NCBI RefSeq assembly: GCF_025210605.1
Contig: NZ_JAOARI010000032.1
Location: 62,001 to 126,000 of the forward strand
Origin: Halodesulfovibrio sp.
GTDB taxonomy: Bacteria > Desulfobacterota > Desulfovibrionia > Desulfovibrionales > Desulfovibrionaceae
Direction: 5' to 3'
Length of the DNA: 64,000 bases
The notes under the pieces are model-generated. The model was not told the origin of the DNA and ran no database searches. It saw only the letters and a program-made list of their open reading frames with translations. This document shows positions 25,733 to 34,624 of the stretch, one piece after another (positions within the stretch are counted from its first letter, which is position 1; each line of letters starts with the position of its first letter). The position numbers were made by a program, and so were the translations under genes.

Positions 25733-25996
25733 ATCTACTCCGTCGCGTGTCTAAAGGGTAATACGATACTAGCTTTGCTATAGACATGCTACACTACAGA
25801 CTAACATGCCCGCAACACATAGAATGTGTGTTTATGCTATATCTTCATGCAGTGCTTTATTATGTCGATAAAGGCAGGAATACATTTCTTTTGTATAAAT
25901 TTAAAAATTACTATAACGTTTTCTACTAGAGCGGTATAGTTTCGGGATTCAGAGTCTTAATTTTGACGTAAGTAAATTCAGTAAGGAATAATTCGC

Positions 25997-27553
25997 ATGT
26001 GGAATTCAAAAAAGATTCAATATCTCGCAATTGGCGGAATATTTTTCGAACTCGTGTTTAGCATTTTTTTGTATTTTGAAAGCGGTTCCACCTCGCTCGC
26101 GTTTGTTGCATCGACACTCGTTATTATCAGTGTGTTGGCTTCAGTGTTCTTTGGGGTAGCAGGAACGGAACAGAATGATAAAAATGTGCAAAAATATATT
26201 ACTGCCATTTTAAATGAACAATTCGACGCCGTTCCGCCAGACTGTTTGGCGCATAATACTACTTTTTTACTCGTCGATAAACTTATTCAAGAGCTCAAAC
26301 GAAAAAAAGGAGTTCTGTTAGGCGTTATTAATGGGTTACCTGTACCATATCTTCTGGTTGATACAGAAGAAAGAGCGCTTTTTACTAACCAAGAATGTAT
26401 GGATATGCTGGAGATTGATGAATCTCCAGAATCACAGTTAGGCAATACCCTTGGTGAAATTTTTTATAATGACAGAACGCGTGAAACCGCGGTTGGGCAA
26501 TCAATAGCAACTGGAAAAATATTCAAAAATTTAGAAGTTACTATTAAGGGTCACAAAGGCGGAGAATGTCACGTTCTTGCGAATGTTTTTCCGTTGTATG
26601 ATCTTGACGGAGTTTGTGTTGGCGGGCTTTGCCTGTATCTGAACATGACAAAATTAAAACAGCAGGAAGAAAATCTGCTTAGGCAGCATGAGCTTATTGC
26701 CGCAGCCGCTGAAAAAGTGTCTGTTATCACAGAACGGTTGACCACATCATGCGCAGAAATTTCTACACAGGTTGAAGAATCTCATCAGTTGTCCATTACA
26801 CAGCAAAATGGAACAACAGATGTTGCAACAGCAATGGAACAAATGAATGCTTCAGTAATAGATGTTGCTCATAGTGCTACTGAAGCTTCTGAATTAGCTG
26901 AATCAACACGCGGAAGCGCGGTTCAAGGCGTAGAGGTTGTGCAGCAAGCTCAGGATGTTATCGCAAAAGTGCATGAGCACTCTACAGAGTTGCAGAGCGA
27001 CATGCACGAGCTTGGCAAGCACGCTGAATCAATCGGTGAGATCATTGACGTAATTAATGATATCGCCGATCAGACAAACCTGCTGGCTCTGAATGCTGCT
27101 ATTGAAGCAGCCCGTGCCGGAGATGCTGGTAGAGGGTTTGCGGTTGTTGCTGATGAAGTACGAAAGCTTGCGGAAAAAACAATGCAGGCGACCACAGAAG
27201 TTGGCAGAACTATTGATGCTATTCAAATGAGCGCTGAAAAGTCTATTACCTCTACAGTTTCTGTTTCTGATGCAATTGATGAAAATACTCGTCTTTCAGC
27301 AGATTCTGCGAAGGTGCTCGACACTATTGTGTCTATGGCAAATACCACCGCAGATAGAGTGCGCGAAATTGCTTCTGCTACAGTAGAGCAATCTTCAGCC
27401 AGTGATCAAATTTCATCGGCTGCAATGCAGATCAACGGTCTAGCAAACAAGAACACGGCAGCTATGCATGAATCTGCAAACGCTGTGAATGAAGTTTCGC
27501 TGCTTGCAGCAGAGCTGATGACTCTTGTGAACGAATTGCGCAATATCAAGTAA
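25997..27553 (+). CDS. Methyl-accepting chemotaxis protein with PAS domain
   Basis: A 518-residue chemoreceptor. Two adjacent transmembrane helices (about residues 8 to 27 and 33 to 53) leave almost no periplasmic domain. A cytoplasmic PAS-like domain follows (about 105 to 220), then the signalling domain. Its hairpin tip reads [38 protein letters not shown]. There is no HAMP signature and no C-terminal CheR-docking pentapeptide. It probably senses an internal signal such as redox or energy state, typical of PAS receptors. It is monocistronic. Confidence 0.93.
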   Translation: MWNSKKIQYLAIGGIFFELVFSIFLYFESGSTSLAFVASTLVIISVLASVFFGVAGTEQNDKNVQKYITAILNEQFDAVPPDCLAHNTTFLLVDKLIQELKRKKGVLLGVINGLPVPYLLVDTEERALFTNQECMDMLEIDESPESQLGNTLGEIFYNDRTRETAVGQSIATGKIFKNLEVTIKGHKGGECHVLANVFPLYDLDGVCVGGLCLYLNMTKLKQQEENLLRQHELIAAAAEKVSVITERLTTSCAEISTQVEESHQLSITQQNGTTDVATAMEQMNASVIDVAHSATEASELAESTRGSAVQGVEVVQQAQDVIAKVHEHSTELQSDMHELGKHAESIGEIIDVINDIADQTNLLALNAAIEAARAGDAGRGFAVVADEVRKLAEKTMQATTEVGRTIDAIQMSAEKSITSTVSVSDAIDENTRLSADSAKVLDTIVSMANTTADRVREIASATVEQSSASDQISSAAMQINGLANKNTAAMHESANAVNEVSLLAAELMTLVNELRNIK

Positions 27554-27690
27554 TATTGTGATAATTTTTATGAGATCTGGAAGGAGTTCAGGCTAAATTG
27601 CCCCGTGTAACGGGTTTGTTGACCGAGAATTTATCTCAATGTATATAGTTATGAACGCAACAGCGTTTTTTCTATGATTAAGTAAGGAAC

Positions 27691-27715
27691 AGGGCTTATG
27701 GCAGAGCCCTTTTTT
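27691..27715 (+). terminator. Terminator before dapL
   Basis: AGGGCT and AGCCCT pair around an 8-nt loop, followed by T5. It lies 137 bases after the chemoreceptor stop and 45 bases before the dapL start, so it could instead be a leader attenuator. Confidence 0.55.
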
Positions 27716-27759
27716 CCCGACCGGTAACGGGATATATACCCTAAGGAGAATGCAAAGCT

Positions 27760-28926
27760 ATGGCAGAGTTCAAGCTTGCTGACCGTTTGGCCGCAGTGCC
27801 ACCATATCTGTTTGCACAGATAGACAAAGTTAAGGCTGAAGTAGCCGCTCGTGGTGTTGATATTATTAGTCTTGGAATTGGCGATCCAGACACTCCGACA
27901 CCTCAATTTGTTCTTGATGCCATGCGCACAGCGCTGGATGACGCGGCAAACCATCAATACCCTTCATATGTTGGCATGAAAGAGTACCGTACCGCGGTTT
28001 CTGATTGGTACAAAACTCGTTTTGATGTTGACCTTGATCCAGATAATGAAGTGGTAAGCCTTATTGGCTCTAAAGAGGGTATTGCGCACTTCCCGCTGGC
28101 GTTTGTGAACCCAGGAGATCTTGTTCTTGTTTGTACCCCGAACTATCCGGTGTACGGCATTGCAACAGAATTTGCCGGTGGTACAGTGCAATACGTACCG
28201 CTGTTAGAAGATAATTCTTTCCTTCCTGATCTTGATGCTATTGATGAAGCTACTTGGGAAAAAGCTAAAGCTATCTTTATCAACTACCCGAACAACCCGA
28301 CTGCTGCCACAGCAGACGAAGCTTTCTACAAGAAGCTTATCGGGTTAGCTAAAGCATACAATGTTATTATTGTTGCGGATGCAGCTTACACAGAAATTTA
28401 CTATGACGATAACAACAAACCTCTTTCTATTCTTGAAGTAGAAGGGGGTAAAGATGTTGCTATTGAGTTCAACTCACTCTCAAAGCCTTATAACATGACT
28501 GGCTGGCGTGTGGGTATGGCTTGTGGTAACGAGCAGCTCATTCATGGGCTTGGTAAAATTAAAGAAAACGTAGACTCTGGTATTTTCCAAGCTGTACAGC
28601 TTGCAGGTATTGCGGCGCTTCGAGATGGCGAGCCTTTTGTAGCTGGTCTGCGTGATATGTACAGAGAGCGTCGTGACCTTGTTGTGAACGCGCTGCACAA
28701 AGCTGGCATTAAATGCAATGTGCCAGATGCAACTTTTTATGTTTGGTCACATGTTCCAGACGGATTCACTTCTTCTGAATTTGTTACCAAAGTTCTGGAA
28801 GAGACTGGTGTAGTACTTACCCCTGGTAACGGTTTCGGTGCTCCGGGCGAAGGGTACTTCCGTATATCTCTTACAGTAAATAATGAGCGTCTCGAGGAGG
28901 CGGTATCTCGTATTCAGAAACTGTAG
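27760..28926 (+). CDS. dapL: LL-diaminopimelate aminotransferase
   Basis: A PLP enzyme that converts tetrahydrodipicolinate directly to LL-diaminopimelate, a lysine and peptidoglycan precursor, bypassing the succinylated or acetylated route. The 388-residue fold-type I sequence shows SLGIGDPDTPTP near residue 37, INYPNNPT, DAAYTEIYY and the PLP lysine in SLSKPYNMTGWR. The pathway is known in Desulfovibrio relatives. AAGGAG lies upstream of the ATG. The 3' end appears to overlap the true start of folK. Confidence 0.9.
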   Translation: MAEFKLADRLAAVPPYLFAQIDKVKAEVAARGVDIISLGIGDPDTPTPQFVLDAMRTALDDAANHQYPSYVGMKEYRTAVSDWYKTRFDVDLDPDNEVVSLIGSKEGIAHFPLAFVNPGDLVLVCTPNYPVYGIATEFAGGTVQYVPLLEDNSFLPDLDAIDEATWEKAKAIFINYPNNPTAATADEAFYKKLIGLAKAYNVIIVADAAYTEIYYDDNNKPLSILEVEGGKDVAIEFNSLSKPYNMTGWRVGMACGNEQLIHGLGKIKENVDSGIFQAVQLAGIAALRDGEPFVAGLRDMYRERRDLVVNALHKAGIKCNVPDATFYVWSHVPDGFTSSEFVTKVLEETGVVLTPGNGFGAPGEGYFRISLTVNNERLEEAVSRIQKL

Positions 28927-29411
28927 TTGCATTTATCTGCCTTGGCTCAAATATGGGCGATACAGATTTGCATCTCGCAAACGCCATAGCTGAAATTGAT
29001 TCTTTAGATGGGGTACGTGTAACGAAAAGTTCTTCAATTTTTCGAACGGAGCCTCAGTTAAAAAAAGATCAGGCATGGTTTGCAAATCAGGTTGTATCCG
29101 TCGAGTGTTCAGAGTATGTAACTGCTCATGACCTTTTGAACAGCTTGCTGGAGATTGAAAACACACTTGGCAGAGTTCGCGAAGAACGTTTTGGTCCTCG
29201 TGTGATTGATTTAGATGTATTGCTGTTCGGCAATGAAGTAATTGAATCGGAAGACCTTATTGTACCGCATCCGCGAATGACGGAAAGGGCATTTGTGCTT
29301 GTTCCGTTACAAGAGATTGCGCCGCAGTTACATTTTCCAGACGGTAGAGGGCTTGAAGAGGTTCTCGGCATGCTGGAATACAAGGTAGATGCTAATCAGA
29401 TCTGGCAATAA
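28905..29411 (+). CDS. folK: HPPK (folate pyrophosphokinase) with a non-standard start codon
   Basis: Transfers pyrophosphate from ATP to 6-hydroxymethyl-7,8-dihydropterin in folate synthesis. Motifs include RTEPQ, LGRVREERFGPRVIDLDVLLFG and VPHPRMTERAFVLVPL. The family's first strand, TVVAFICLGSN, is encoded in frame immediately upstream of the first ATG (28953), but that frame contains no ATG, GTG or TTG back to the stop at 28884. I place the start at ATC 28905 because GAGGAGG ends 4 bases before it. Starting at ATG 28953 would delete the core strand. The alternatives are a sequence error or an inactive short form. It overlaps dapL by 22 bases. Confidence 0.75.
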   Translation: MSYSETVVAFICLGSNMGDTDLHLANAIAEIDSLDGVRVTKSSSIFRTEPQLKKDQAWFANQVVSVECSEYVTAHDLLNSLLEIENTLGRVREERFGPRVIDLDVLLFGNEVIESEDLIVPHPRMTERAFVLVPLQEIAPQLHFPDGRGLEEVLGMLEYKVDANQIWQ

Positions 29412-29433
29412 TTTATCGCAAGGGAGATCTCGC

Positions 29434-29733
29434 GTGATTAAATGGGTAGTTCTTTTAGTTTGTGGCTGGCTGCTTTTTAAGCTGGTTACAAATGACAATA
29501 AGAAAAAAGCAGATAAAAAACAGAAAGACATGGAAAAAAAAGTTGCAACTGGTGACATGGTAAAAGATCCAGTCTGTGGCGCATTTGTTTCTTTGGATCA
29601 GGATATTCGTATCCGTGATGGAGAAACAATCCATCGTTTTTGTAGCTACGAATGTAGAGACAAGTTTTTAGCCCGTCTTGAAGAATCAGGTCGAGCGATC
29701 TCCAAAGAAAGTAAAGAAGAGCCAGCTGATTAG
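29434..29733 (+). CDS. Membrane-anchored YHS/TRASH-like metal-binding protein
   Basis: A 99-residue protein. One N-terminal transmembrane helix (VVLLVCGWLLFKLV) is followed by a lysine-rich stretch and a small cysteine domain with DPVCGAF, then FCSYECRDKF. That spacing is the YHS/TRASH type often found in metal-handling proteins. The start is GTG 29434 with GGGAG upstream. It follows folK closely, so it is in the dapL operon. Metal specificity is unknown. Confidence 0.75.
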   Translation: MIKWVVLLVCGWLLFKLVTNDNKKKADKKQKDMEKKVATGDMVKDPVCGAFVSLDQDIRIRDGETIHRFCSYECRDKFLARLEESGRAISKESKEEPAD

Positions 29734-29756
29734 TTGAATAGCTATAGAAGCAATGA

Positions 29757-29788
29757 GCCGGAAACTGTAATGGTTTCCGGCTTTTTTT
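29757..29788 (+). terminator. Terminator of the dapL-folK-YHS operon
   Basis: GCCGGAAAC and GTTTCCGGC pair around a 7-nt loop, followed by T7. Confidence 0.92.
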
Positions 29789-30307
29789 GTGTCATATGAC
29801 TGGCTATGGAAATTTATGAATTGTGTTCCTTTTTGACCATTGAAGTGCGTTTACGCTGAAGGGACATTTTCGGAAGTGGCTTGCAGTAGAAAATATGTAT
29901 TGCAGAGAAAGTTTGAACCGTGATGAGCTTAGCTGAGTTAACCTAAGGATTGCGTTTTGATCGTAGTAGAAATGAATTGTGGCATGTCTTTTTAATATCT
30001 CTGAAAGCTGGGCGAACAGTATAATGAAAATTAAAGCGTTGATGGTTAGATCTCCAAAGCAGGAGAGACGGTAATTTTTCAGCATAATTTCATGTCTCAT
30101 AATGTATATTATGTTAACTTTAATATAAAAATACGCTAAATATTCAATATGTTAACGATTTGTGGATTTCTGTGAAACATACGTTATGAAGCTCTTTTTT
30201 GTGTATCGCTCAAATTTGCGTTTTAAGGCTTGTTTTCGAAAAATAAGGGATATGGCTACGATTTTAAAAAAAAGATGTGTCTACGGGCGGCTCTATGCTG
30301 CTTATTT

Positions 30308-30358
30308 GCCAGAATAAAAGACTGTATTTCCTGTTATTTCAAGGTGTTCTGGCTTTTA
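30308..30358 (+). other. Long-loop hairpin with T-run, possible small-RNA end
   Basis: GCCAGAA (30308) and TTCTGGC (30347) pair, extendable by two more pairs, and are followed by TTTTAT. No gene precedes it on the plus strand for over 500 bases. I see no clear promoter, so support is weak. Confidence 0.25.
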
Positions 30359-30510
30359 TAGCTCATTTAAAACTGATTGGATGGGATCTTTAGGGCTAAA
30401 CAACGCTAGAAAAGCACTTTTTTACTGTTTGTAATGAGAACATAAAAAAAAATTTCGACAGCCTTCGGCTGAAATGAAGAGACAATTCCCTTCTATCTTC
30501 TTGATAAGAT

Positions 30511-30551
30511 AAAAAAGAAGAGCTTCTGAGTATTCAAAAGCTCTTCTTTTT
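30511..30551 (-). terminator. Terminator after the LPS acyltransferase operon
   Basis: AAAGAAGAGCTT and AAGCTCTTCTTT pair around a 12-base loop, with an A/T run suited to minus-strand termination about 25 bases after the stop. Confidence 0.82.
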
Positions 30552-30576
30552 GGTTTTGTAACGTTATGGTAAGAGA

Positions 30577-31488
30577 TTAGCTCATTGTACGTGGTAAAAT
30601 AAAATCGCCAGCCTTCGGCTGGGTCTTCCAGCGTTTGTGCATCCAAAACCATTGTTCCGGATATTTACGGACAATTCGTTCTACAGCATCTGTATAAAAT
30701 CTCGTAATTTGCTGAAGCTTTTCTTCACGAGTACCTTCAAGGGTTTCAGTATCAAGCGCTGGTTCTATAATAAATGTATATCCGCCCTGCTCATTTCGAA
30801 CAAGAAATGCAGGAAGCACAACTGCTTTTCCTCGTAAAGCCAAAAAAGCCGGTCCAGAATTTACGGCGGCAGTTTCACCTAAAAAGTCAGTAAAAATAGC
30901 CTCTTTGCGTTTAGTGTTATGGTCAACCAAAAAAGCCGCTATTCCTTTCTTTTTAAGTGATCGCAGCACACCGAATACAGCGTTGCGGTGCGAAAGAACT
31001 GCTGCACCGCGCCCACCTCGTAACTTGAAAATCAGTTCGTTGAGGTCTTTATTTTTATTGGTTCGAACTACTACAAGAGGTTGTGCTCTGTGTTCGATTG
31101 TCCCTATTTCACCCAAAAGCCCTGCCAAAACCTCCCATGCACCCATGTGGGCAGTGGTTGCAATGATCGGTGAGTTTGTTTCAACAAACGTTCTAAAGGC
31201 ATTTTCAGGATCTTGAATTACGAGATCGTCGATGAATTGCTTATTAACTTTGGGGACAAGAAAAATTTCTAAAAAAGATCGACAGTTATGGATAAAACTT
31301 TTTTTGCCGATTTCAGTTGCTTTTTCCGAACTGACATTGAGGTGACGCTGAATAGCCTCGATGGCAAGTTTTCTTCGTTTAGGCAGGCAGGTCCACATGA
31401 CTGTCCCTAATGCACTGCCCAATACTTTTGAACTGTGGACAGTCATTTTTGTGCCCACTGTGTAAATTGCTGAATATATTGGCTTCAC
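30577..31488 (-). CDS. Lipid A late acyltransferase (LpxL/HtrB family)
   Basis: A 303-residue inner-membrane acyltransferase that adds a secondary acyl chain to lipid A. The H-x4-E catalytic motif is HMGAWE near residue 114, followed by KLRGGRGAAVLSHRNAV and LVDHNTKR segments typical of the family. The C-terminal PEQWFWMHKRWKT matches LpxL/LpxM. It lies 9 bases after the DUF374 acyltransferase and downstream of msbA, forming a lipid A finishing-and-export operon. Which acyl position it modifies is not readable. Confidence 0.9.
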   Translation of the reverse strand: MKPIYSAIYTVGTKMTVHSSKVLGSALGTVMWTCLPKRRKLAIEAIQRHLNVSSEKATEIGKKSFIHNCRSFLEIFLVPKVNKQFIDDLVIQDPENAFRTFVETNSPIIATTAHMGAWEVLAGLLGEIGTIEHRAQPLVVVRTNKNKDLNELIFKLRGGRGAAVLSHRNAVFGVLRSLKKKGIAAFLVDHNTKRKEAIFTDFLGETAAVNSGPAFLALRGKAVVLPAFLVRNEQGGYTFIIEPALDTETLEGTREEKLQQITRFYTDAVERIVRKYPEQWFWMHKRWKTQPKAGDFILPRTMS

Positions 31489-31497
31489 AACACACCC

Positions 31498-32130
31498 TTA
31501 AAGTAATGCTTTAAGTTTATCTTCTAATCGCTGCCGTTCTTTTTCAAGATACTCATCGCTTAATTTCCCTTCTTCAAGGTCATATGGCTCACCAAAGATG
31601 ATTTTGACCTTTGAAAATGGCAACGGTATCTGGAACTTGTCCCAAGCTTTTTGGAAAATATAGGAATTTTCCATTGCTATCCGAATTGGAACAATTTTAG
31701 CGTTACTTCTGTGGGCAATAAAAATTGCACCTTCTTTAGCCTCGTGCCGCGGACCTCTTGGTCCGTCTACCGTAATGCAGCCTAGGTGCTTTGAGGTTCT
31801 CATAGTTTTAGCAACTCGCAGCAATGCCTTGACTCCACCGCGGGAACTGGAACCTCTGCTTGTAAGAAGTCCTAGTTTTTCAAGAACCTGTGCAAGGATT
31901 TCACCATCGGAACTTTGACTGACGACTGCAATAATTTCTAGTTGGCGGCGTGCATGCATCAGTGGAAAAAGTTCATCATGCCAAAGGCAAGTGACCATAG
32001 GAGTTCCAGCATCCCATAATTCATCAAGCCGTTCTCGCCCTACTTCTTCATACTTAAGCGTTTTGCACCATATTTTATAAAGGTGATAAATTGCAGTAGA
32101 AATAAGCGGGATAGGTACAGGGATTTTCAC
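31498..32130 (-). CDS. DUF374-type lysophospholipid/lipid A acyltransferase
   Basis: A 210-residue acyltransferase-fold protein of the DUF374 group, with TCLWHDELFPL as the H-x-D-type active site, SQSSDGEILAQVLEKLG, TSRGSSSRGG and DGPRGPRHEAKEG. An N-terminal hydrophobic segment anchors it to the inner membrane. It shares one base with the msbA stop and leads into the LpxL-like gene. The likely role is lipid A or lysophospholipid acylation next to MsbA; the specific reaction is inferred. Confidence 0.85.
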   Translation of the reverse strand: MKIPVPIPLISTAIYHLYKIWCKTLKYEEVGRERLDELWDAGTPMVTCLWHDELFPLMHARRQLEIIAVVSQSSDGEILAQVLEKLGLLTSRGSSSRGGVKALLRVAKTMRTSKHLGCITVDGPRGPRHEAKEGAIFIAHRSNAKIVPIRIAMENSYIFQKAWDKFQIPLPFSKVKIIFGEPYDLEEGKLSDEYLEKERQRLEDKLKALL

Positions 32131-33896
32131 TAAGCAAGCTCCTCATGGCTTTCAAACTGCAATGTATACAGTCGTTGGTACAGCATGCTGTTTGCAAGCA
32201 AAGATTCGTGAGTGCCCTCGTCTACTACTTCTCCATTTTTCATTACTAAAATTCTATCAGCAGAAATAATTGTAGAAAGGCGGTGCGCAATAACAAGGCT
32301 GGTGCGGTCTTTCATCAAGTTTTCCAGTGCCTTCTGAACAACTTTTTCTGATTCTGAATCCAGCGCACTTGTAGCTTCATCAAGAATGAGTAAAGGAGCA
32401 TTTTTTAATAAAGCTCGTGCAATGGTAAGACGCTGTTTCTGCCCACCAGAAAGACGAACGCCGCGTTCACCTACGACTGTGTCGTAGCCATCAGGGAATT
32501 CGGTAATAAAGTCATGCGCAAAAGCAGCCTTTGCTGCTTCTTCAATAGCTTCTCTACTACTGTTTTCAGATGAATAAGCAATGTTGTCAGCAATTGACGT
32601 ATCGAACAAAAATGCATCTTGTGAAACTATTGCAACATTTTTTCGTAATGATTTAAGAGTGAGGCTGCGTGAATCTACACCATTAATTAAAATACGTCCT
32701 TGCTGCTGTTCGTAGAATCGTGGCACAAGATTGACAAATGTTGTTTTGCCAGCACCACTTGGTCCTACAATTGCAACTTTTTCGCCTTCTTTAATGGTGA
32801 TATTAATATCCTTAAGAGCGGGCTGTCCGGTTTCATCGTAGCTGAACGTAACATCTTCAAAAGCTACTTCGTGGACACCATCGATTTGTTGTGTGCCGTC
32901 TTGCTCTACAACAATATCTGGCGAATCGAGAATTTCGAAAACACGCTCCGCGCCTGCAAGGGCTTTTTGAAGTGAGTTGTTTGCAGAAGTTAATTCTTTT
33001 ACCGGGTCGTACAACATTATAAGTGCAGCAACGAAGGAAAAGAATGTGCCAGCAGTTTGCTCACCGGCAATAACCTGAGAGCCGCCGTACCAAATAACAA
33101 GCCCGATGCCGAGTGCACCAATCAGCTCCATAATTGGAGAAGACATTTGCCCGACAATGGTTTGCTTAAGGGCTAAACGAGCAATTCGGCTATTTTCAAC
33201 GCGAAAACCGGCTTTCTCCCCTTCTTCGTTTGCAAATGCTTTAACAACACGAATGCCGCTGAATTTTTCCTGAAGAAAAATAGTCATTGCAGAAATAAGT
33301 ACCTGATTTTTTTTACCAAGTTTTCTAAGCTTTCTGCCAAAGTGAATAAATGGGAATAAAGCCAGCGGTAAAACTAGCACAGCCCACGTTGCAAGGTAGG
33401 AATCTTGATAGAAAACAACAAAAAGTAATCCTATCATAGTCAAAAATTGACGTATCCCTTTGATAACGGCAGGAAGGCTACCGCGAATTTCTGCCACGTC
33501 GTTAACAACGCGGGACATAAGCATGCCGACCTGTTGTTCTTCGTAAAATTTGAGTGGTAGACAAATTATTTTATCGAATAATTCGTTACGCAGCTTTTCA
33601 AGAACTTTCAAACCACAATATGTCATAAAGTAGTTCTGCGAGTAACGCCCTGCGCCTTTTGCCAGAACCAAGATGAAATATGCAAATGGAATCAGCAACA
33701 AGTAGTCGCTGTTTTTATTGATAAAAATATCATCAAGGGCGGGCTTGATAAGATATGCTGATGCGCCAGTAGTCGCCGCGACTACTGCCATTGCGATAAG
33801 CGAAATGAGGATAGATAACTTGTATGGTACAAAATATCTAAGAGTACGTTTTAGAAGTTTTGCGCTGTTTTTCGGCAGTTTTTTGAATTTTGCCAT
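32130..33896 (-). CDS. msbA: Lipid A/LPS flippase, ABC exporter MsbA
   Basis: A 588-residue half-size ABC exporter. Six transmembrane helices fill roughly the first 320 residues. The nucleotide-binding domain follows with GPSGAGKTTFVNL (Walker A), VRLSGGQKQRLTIARALL (signature), LLILDEATSALD (Walker B) and the IAHRLSTI switch. MsbA flips lipid A-core across the inner membrane, and its two acyltransferase neighbours fit that. I start at ATG 33896 (MAKFKK). A TTG 14 codons earlier is possible but gives an atypical N-terminus. Confidence 0.92.
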   Translation of the reverse strand: MAKFKKLPKNSAKLLKRTLRYFVPYKLSILISLIAMAVVAATTGASAYLIKPALDDIFINKNSDYLLLIPFAYFILVLAKGAGRYSQNYFMTYCGLKVLEKLRNELFDKIICLPLKFYEEQQVGMLMSRVVNDVAEIRGSLPAVIKGIRQFLTMIGLLFVVFYQDSYLATWAVLVLPLALFPFIHFGRKLRKLGKKNQVLISAMTIFLQEKFSGIRVVKAFANEEGEKAGFRVENSRIARLALKQTIVGQMSSPIMELIGALGIGLVIWYGGSQVIAGEQTAGTFFSFVAALIMLYDPVKELTSANNSLQKALAGAERVFEILDSPDIVVEQDGTQQIDGVHEVAFEDVTFSYDETGQPALKDINITIKEGEKVAIVGPSGAGKTTFVNLVPRFYEQQQGRILINGVDSRSLTLKSLRKNVAIVSQDAFLFDTSIADNIAYSSENSSREAIEEAAKAAFAHDFITEFPDGYDTVVGERGVRLSGGQKQRLTIARALLKNAPLLILDEATSALDSESEKVVQKALENLMKDRTSLVIAHRLSTIISADRILVMKNGEVVDEGTHESLLANSMLYQRLYTLQFESHEELA

Positions 33897-34018
33897 GAGT
33901 TGGGTTTCTCCCCGCTGAACTTGTATTTGGATTTTCAATAGTTTTTTGCAAACTATATTGTTTTTTTCGATTTGACGACTTGCGAGTCTGCGTATCTATT
34001 AGTATGAGGAGGCTCGCA

Positions 34019-34621
34019 ATGAGTAATACTGAATTAAATTGTCTTTCCCTGTCCTGCCCTCAGCCTGTTATCCAGTGCAAAAATTTGATCGAACAAGAAG
34101 CGCCATCAGTTTTCACTATATTAGTTGATAATGATGCTGCAAAAGATAACGTAGTACGGTTCCTTTCTTCGAAGGGATATTCTGCAAAGTCAGACCAAAT
34201 TGACGGTGGTTGGCGAATTCTTGCAACCGCATCGGATGCTCAGCCATGTGAAATTCTCACAGATGAAGAGCTAAGTTCAGTAGACAGCAGTATATGCGTT
34301 TTTATCACTTCTGCCACTGTCGGCACAGGTGATGATGTGCTTGGTGCTAAGTTAATGAAGAACTTCTTAGCTACGTTGCCAGAACTTGGCAAGTCTTTGT
34401 GGCGGATTGTAATGGTCAATGGTGCTGTTACCCTCGCCGTAGAGGATAGTCATGTTTTGGAAGAATTAAAAGCCCTCGAAGCAGCTGGTGTAGATATTTT
34501 AGTTTGCGGAACTTGCCTTGAGCATTTTGGCATTCTGGATAAAAAGGCTGTGGGTGAAACTACAAATATGCTGGACATCGTAACCAGCATGCAGGTAGCT
34601 GCAAAAGTTATACGACCATAA
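34019..34621 (+). CDS. yedF: YedF-type sulfurtransferase-like protein
   Basis: A 200-residue protein. An N-terminal TusA-like domain has the CPQP motif (LSCPQPVIQCKNL), and a C-terminal DsrE-like domain has VFITSATVGTGDDVLG and GVDILVCGTCLEHFG. This fusion is the selenium-metabolism-associated YedF family. Sulfur or selenium transfer is inferred from the family. The ATG at 34019 has a perfect AGGAGG upstream. It is followed 3 bases later by the pseudouridine synthase gene. Confidence 0.9.
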   Translation: MSNTELNCLSLSCPQPVIQCKNLIEQEAPSVFTILVDNDAAKDNVVRFLSSKGYSAKSDQIDGGWRILATASDAQPCEILTDEELSSVDSSICVFITSATVGTGDDVLGAKLMKNFLATLPELGKSLWRIVMVNGAVTLAVEDSHVLEELKALEAAGVDILVCGTCLEHFGILDKKAVGETTNMLDIVTSMQVAAKVIRP

Positions 34622-34624
34622 TAT

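Larger units (their letters stand above)
29734..30576. other. Longest gene-free stretch in the window
   Basis: About 840 bases, AT-rich. It holds the terminator of the dapL operon, a hairpin at 30308-30358 that could end a small RNA, and the terminator of the lpxL-like gene. A 98-codon minus-strand ORF at 29804-30100 has no ribosome-binding site or family features and I do not accept it. Confidence 0.5.

Noticed and set aside
29804..30100. 98-codon minus-strand ORF in the large gap
   Set aside because: No ribosome-binding site, no recognisable family, and the composition is like the surrounding non-coding DNA.
30459..30621. Repeated CAGCCTTCGGCTG at 30459 and 30609
   Set aside because: A 13-base sequence with one copy in a coding region. 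The stable TTCG loop makes such chance repeats common and nothing else is shared.
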